This document shows, one piece after another, positions 6,522 to 8,021 of a DNA stretch of 8,021 nucleotides (positions are counted from its first letter, which is position 1; the number at the start of each line of letters is the position of its first letter). This DNA comes from Acidimicrobiia bacterium. Its GTDB lineage: Bacteria; Actinomycetota; Acidimicrobiia; Spongiisociales; ZC4RG35. The stretch is taken from NCBI GenBank assembly GCA_009377735.1, contig WHTL01000175.1:1-8021 (forward strand), written 5' to 3'. The notes beneath the pieces are model-generated. The model was not told where the DNA came from, ran no database searches, and saw only the letters and a program-made list of their open reading frames with translations. Made by a program: the position numbers and the translations under genes.

Positions 6522-6542
6522 GTGTACCAGTGTAAAACACGT
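6522..6542 (-). promoter_or_regulatory. Promoter and inverted repeat of the RHH antitoxin
   Basis: On the minus strand TACACT (6534-6529) ends 7 bases before the GTG at 6521, fitting a leaderless start. A perfect 6-base inverted repeat ACGTGT/ACACGT (6520-6525 and 6537-6542) encloses the -10 and is a plausible autoregulatory site for the RHH protein (inference). Confidence 0.5.
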
Positions 6543-6550
6543 ACATGTTT

Positions 6551-6669
6551 GACCACCGACTTGAGTCCCCTGCACAGCTGTCGCTCACGACCGAACGGTG
6601 AGGTGACGGCATTACCTAGGACTCCCGGCGGAACGCATCCACCAGGACGTTGACATCGGGAAGGATCAC
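6551..6669 (-). pseudogene. Truncated PIN-domain toxin remnant
   Basis: A GTG at 6669 overlaps the upstream antitoxin stop (GTGA). It begins MILPDVNVLVDAFRRES, the standard opening of a PIN toxin with its first catalytic Asp at position 5. It ends at TAG (6618-6616) after only 17 codons. In a different frame, from 6598 leftwards, the sequence gives PFGRERQLCRGLKSVV, which resembles the PFG...L.LSG.LR.V stretch found ~40-50 residues into intact relatives. An internal deletion with frame change is therefore likely. Nothing of the C-terminal two-thirds is visible; the next antitoxin promoter lies there instead. The opening is convincing, while the second block is a weaker, by-eye match. Confidence 0.65.
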
Positions 6670-6914
6670 CGCGGACCCTCGGCATCGAGGACAGCATATA
6701 GCGCCTCTCGGTCCTCGATGTCGATCAGAAACCTCCCGTCGGGGTCGCCGTACGCAGGTAGCGGTTGTTCGTCGACAGGCGAAGCGGCGTCCGGAGGTGC
6801 TAACACCAGACGAAGCCCCTCTTCAACGAGACTGGTGAAGGTTCGTCGTTCGGCCGCAGCACGCTCCTTCGCGGCCTGACCGAGGGCTTCAGGCAGATTG
6901 ATGGTTATTCGCAT
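6666..6914 (-). CDS. RHH-type antitoxin, partner of the truncated PIN toxin
   Basis: An 82-residue protein. MRITINLPEALGQAAKERAAAERRTFTSLVEEGLRLVL is a ribbon-helix-helix DNA-binding domain: a strand that pairs in the dimer and contacts the major groove, then two helices. The remainder is Pro/Asp-rich and includes PLPAYGDPDGRFLIDIEDREALYAVLD, the sort of flexible tail that blocks a PIN active site. The stop overlaps the GTG of the PIN remnant by 4 bases, the usual antitoxin-toxin coupling. The ATG at 6914 lies 6 bases after a TATGCT box and has no clear Shine-Dalgarno. The reading frame is undamaged although its toxin is destroyed, so the gene is either still selected or not yet decayed. Confidence 0.8.
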   Translation of the reverse strand: MRITINLPEALGQAAKERAAAERRTFTSLVEEGLRLVLAPPDAASPVDEQPLPAYGDPDGRFLIDIEDREALYAVLDAEGPR

Positions 6915-6948
6915 GCACAGAGCATATCTTGGTGGCTCACGTCAGCAA
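6915..6948 (-). promoter_or_regulatory. Promoter of the RHH antitoxin at 6914
   Basis: On the minus strand a TTGCTG -35-like box (6948-6943), a 16-base spacer and a TATGCT -10 (6926-6921) lie directly upstream. The -10 ends 6 bases before the ATG, so a leaderless transcript is likely. Confidence 0.5.
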
Positions 6949-6981
6949 GGGTGCCAGGTTGCTGGCGGTGTCGGTCATGAC

Positions 6982-7005
6982 GTCGGGCCATATCGAACAC
7001 CCGAC
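6982..7005. terminator. Weak hairpin between SRPBCC gene and antitoxin
   Basis: GTCGGG and CCCGAC form a 6-base stem around a 12-base loop in the 131-base gap downstream of the SRPBCC gene. It could end that transcript, but there is no T-run, so this is weak. Confidence 0.2.
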
Positions 7006-7045
7006 TCGCAGACCATGGGAGACGTAAGGGGGGTCTGGTGGTAGG

Positions 7046-7504
7046 TCAGGGTGCCTCGGCAGCTAGGTCGGACTCGATGAGGTGACGCAGCCTCTCCAGG
7101 CTGTGGGCCCATACCCTTCTCATCACGGGGAGGGCGATCAGGGCGGTGGCTGGCCCACCTAGATACCAGGGGAAGACGAGCTCCTCGGCCCACGTCACCC
7201 GGGTGCCCCCCGCCACTGAGTCAACCCTCATCGTCCCCTCTCCGGTTATGACCCCGGAATGACGCACCGTCATCGAGCGACCTTCATCCCAGCCGATTAC
7301 CTTGATGAGGTCGTTGGTGCGGAGGGGGCCAATTGCGGTGGCCACCGTCATCTCGGTGCCCGGTCCCGAGGTCTGCGGCGACATGAAGTGGATCGCCCTG
7401 GCGTCGAACATCCACTCGGGGTGTGTCCCCAGATCAGCGAGACGGTCCCAAACCACGGTTGCTCGGGCGTCGATCACCACCGAGTTGGTCACCATGACCG
7501 TCAT
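7046..7504 (-). CDS. SRPBCC (polyketide cyclase/dehydrase-like) family protein
   Basis: A 152-residue protein. The opening TNSVVIDARATVVWDRLADLGTHPEWM is the typical SRPBCC start: a beta strand, then a helix containing VW..L.D...HPEW. Alternating strands follow (MRVDSVAGGTRVTWAEELVF), and a long C-terminal helix (VMRRVWAHSLERLRHLIESDL) closes the hydrophobic cavity. Such proteins bind lipids, polyketides or other hydrophobic ligands; a reaction cannot be assigned. The stop of the upstream gene overlaps the start in TGATG, so the two are probably translationally coupled. An alternative ATG three codons in (7495) would also keep the whole domain. The segment LGGPATALIALPV is hydrophobic but most likely part of the fold. 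The ligand is unknown. Confidence 0.8.
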   Translation of the reverse strand: MTVMVTNSVVIDARATVVWDRLADLGTHPEWMFDARAIHFMSPQTSGPGTEMTVATAIGPLRTNDLIKVIGWDEGRSMTVRHSGVITGEGTMRVDSVAGGTRVTWAEELVFPWYLGGPATALIALPVMRRVWAHSLERLRHLIESDLAAEAP

Positions 7505-8021
7505 CAGTCACTTTCTCGGCCGACTATCAGATTCCACGCCTCCGACACCACTCGGAAGTCGATTGGTGACGTCCAGGTGCGGAACTCACCGTCGATCTCT
7601 CCTTCGACATCGCCCTCACACTCGATGGTCATGGTGGCTCCCAGAACCCGGGTGACGCCCTGCGCCTCTTCGCCGGCAGCGACGGCTGCGCCGGCCCGTG
7701 CTCGGTCGGCCACACTTCCAGCCTCGATGACCAGGACCTCGGAGATTGGATCCCCTACTGCAACACTGCCGACCTCAAAGCCTCCCCCTGCGCTCGATCC
7801 CAACATCGTCATCACGGTGAGCGCCGAGCCCGAGAAGATCCGTTCGTCATCGACGCTCACAACGCACTCCACACCATCGAAGTCGGCGGCCTCCACCAAT
7901 GCGCCCGCGGGATAGGCGAGCCGTCCCAGGAAACCCTTCCAGTCACTACCGCGGCGGGCAGCGGCCACACCGACGCCTATGTGAGCGTTGTTCGCTGCCC
8001 ACTCGTTCCCTGGCCCCAGTA
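7504..8021 (-). CDS. Protein of unknown function (5' partial), coupled to SRPBCC gene
   Basis: The frame is open from the right edge to TGA at 7506-7504, giving 171 residues. A GTG at 7968 exists, but upstream codons read as ordinary protein (LGPGNEWAANNAHIGVGVA), so the real start is probably outside the window. The visible part is Gly/Ala/Val-rich with two cysteines, one in VECVVSVDDE and one in TIECEGDVEGE, and ends SEAWNLIVGRESD. The alternating hydrophobic pattern suggests mostly beta structure. No membrane helix is visible, and the signal peptide, if any, would be off-window. I do not recognise the family. The one-base TGATG overlap with the SRPBCC gene implies joint translation and perhaps a shared process. 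Confidence 0.6.
   Translation of the reverse strand, partial: LGPGNEWAANNAHIGVGVAAARRGSDWKGFLGRLAYPAGALVEAADFDGVECVVSVDDERIFSGSALTVMTMLGSSAGGGFEVGSVAVGDPISEVLVIEAGSVADRARAGAAVAAGEEAQGVTRVLGATMTIECEGDVEGEIDGEFRTWTSPIDFRVVSEAWNLIVGRESD

Noticed and set aside
4538..6620. Five CCTAGG sites (4538, 5358, 5683, 5819, 6615)
   Set aside because: A mild local excess for a high-GC sequence, but two lie in ordinary codons and no common flanking structure or spacing supports a functional element.
7259..7915. Plus-strand open frame of 218 codons
   Set aside because: It is the antisense shadow of the SRPBCC gene and its upstream neighbour, with Ser/Thr/Pro-rich low complexity typical of a complementary frame in high-GC DNA.
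1..8021. CRISPR array, tRNA, rRNA or insertion sequence
   Set aside because: No regularly spaced repeats, cloverleaf-like sequences, rRNA-like stretches or transposase motifs were seen on either strand.

Overview
The window looks like chromosomal DNA of a high-GC actinobacterium, most likely of the Acidimicrobiia or a related lineage. This is inferred from the cysteine-paired SLH repeats of the first gene, the fused GNAT/acyl-CoA synthetase, leaderless promoters and high overall GC; no marker gene fixes the taxon.

Plus-strand half (1-5616). A cell-surface protein, cut off at its 5' end, closes with a Thr-rich stalk and three SLH-type repeats (2-994). A GC-rich intergenic stretch full of hairpins follows (about 1012-1138). 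Next comes a 913-residue fusion of a GNAT acetyltransferase with an NDP-forming acyl-CoA synthetase (1188-3929), related to the Pat/PatZ protein lysine acetyltransferases but with the GNAT domain first. A compact, apparently intact type II toxin-antitoxin pair follows, Phd/YefM-type antitoxin plus PIN (VapC-like) toxin (3973-4655). The last unit is a small open frame of 37 codons whose stop overlaps the start of an enoyl-CoA hydratase gene with both catalytic glutamates (4739-5616).

Minus-strand half (5847-8021). Reading leftwards from the right edge: a protein of unknown function lacking its N-terminus, translationally coupled to a SRPBCC/polyketide-cyclase-fold protein (7046-7504). Then come two further toxin-antitoxin loci in which the RHH antitoxin is intact but the PIN toxin is broken. 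One toxin stops after 17 codons and is internally deleted (about 6551-6669). The other carries a one-base deletion and an internal TAG (5847-6295). The 230 bases between the convergent halves (5617-5846) hold no gene I can support.

The main biological point is the cluster of three PIN-based toxin-antitoxin loci within 3 kb, one apparently live and two with dead toxins and retained antitoxins. A second point is that the acyl-CoA synthetase half of the Pat-like fusion keeps both histidines expected for phosphoryl transfer, so it may be an active enzyme and not only a sensor. A third is that four genes, three of them antitoxins, have a TAnnnT -10 element only 6-7 bases before the start codon, as expected of leaderless transcripts. 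I found no CRISPR array, tRNA, rRNA, insertion sequence or clearly novel multigene system.
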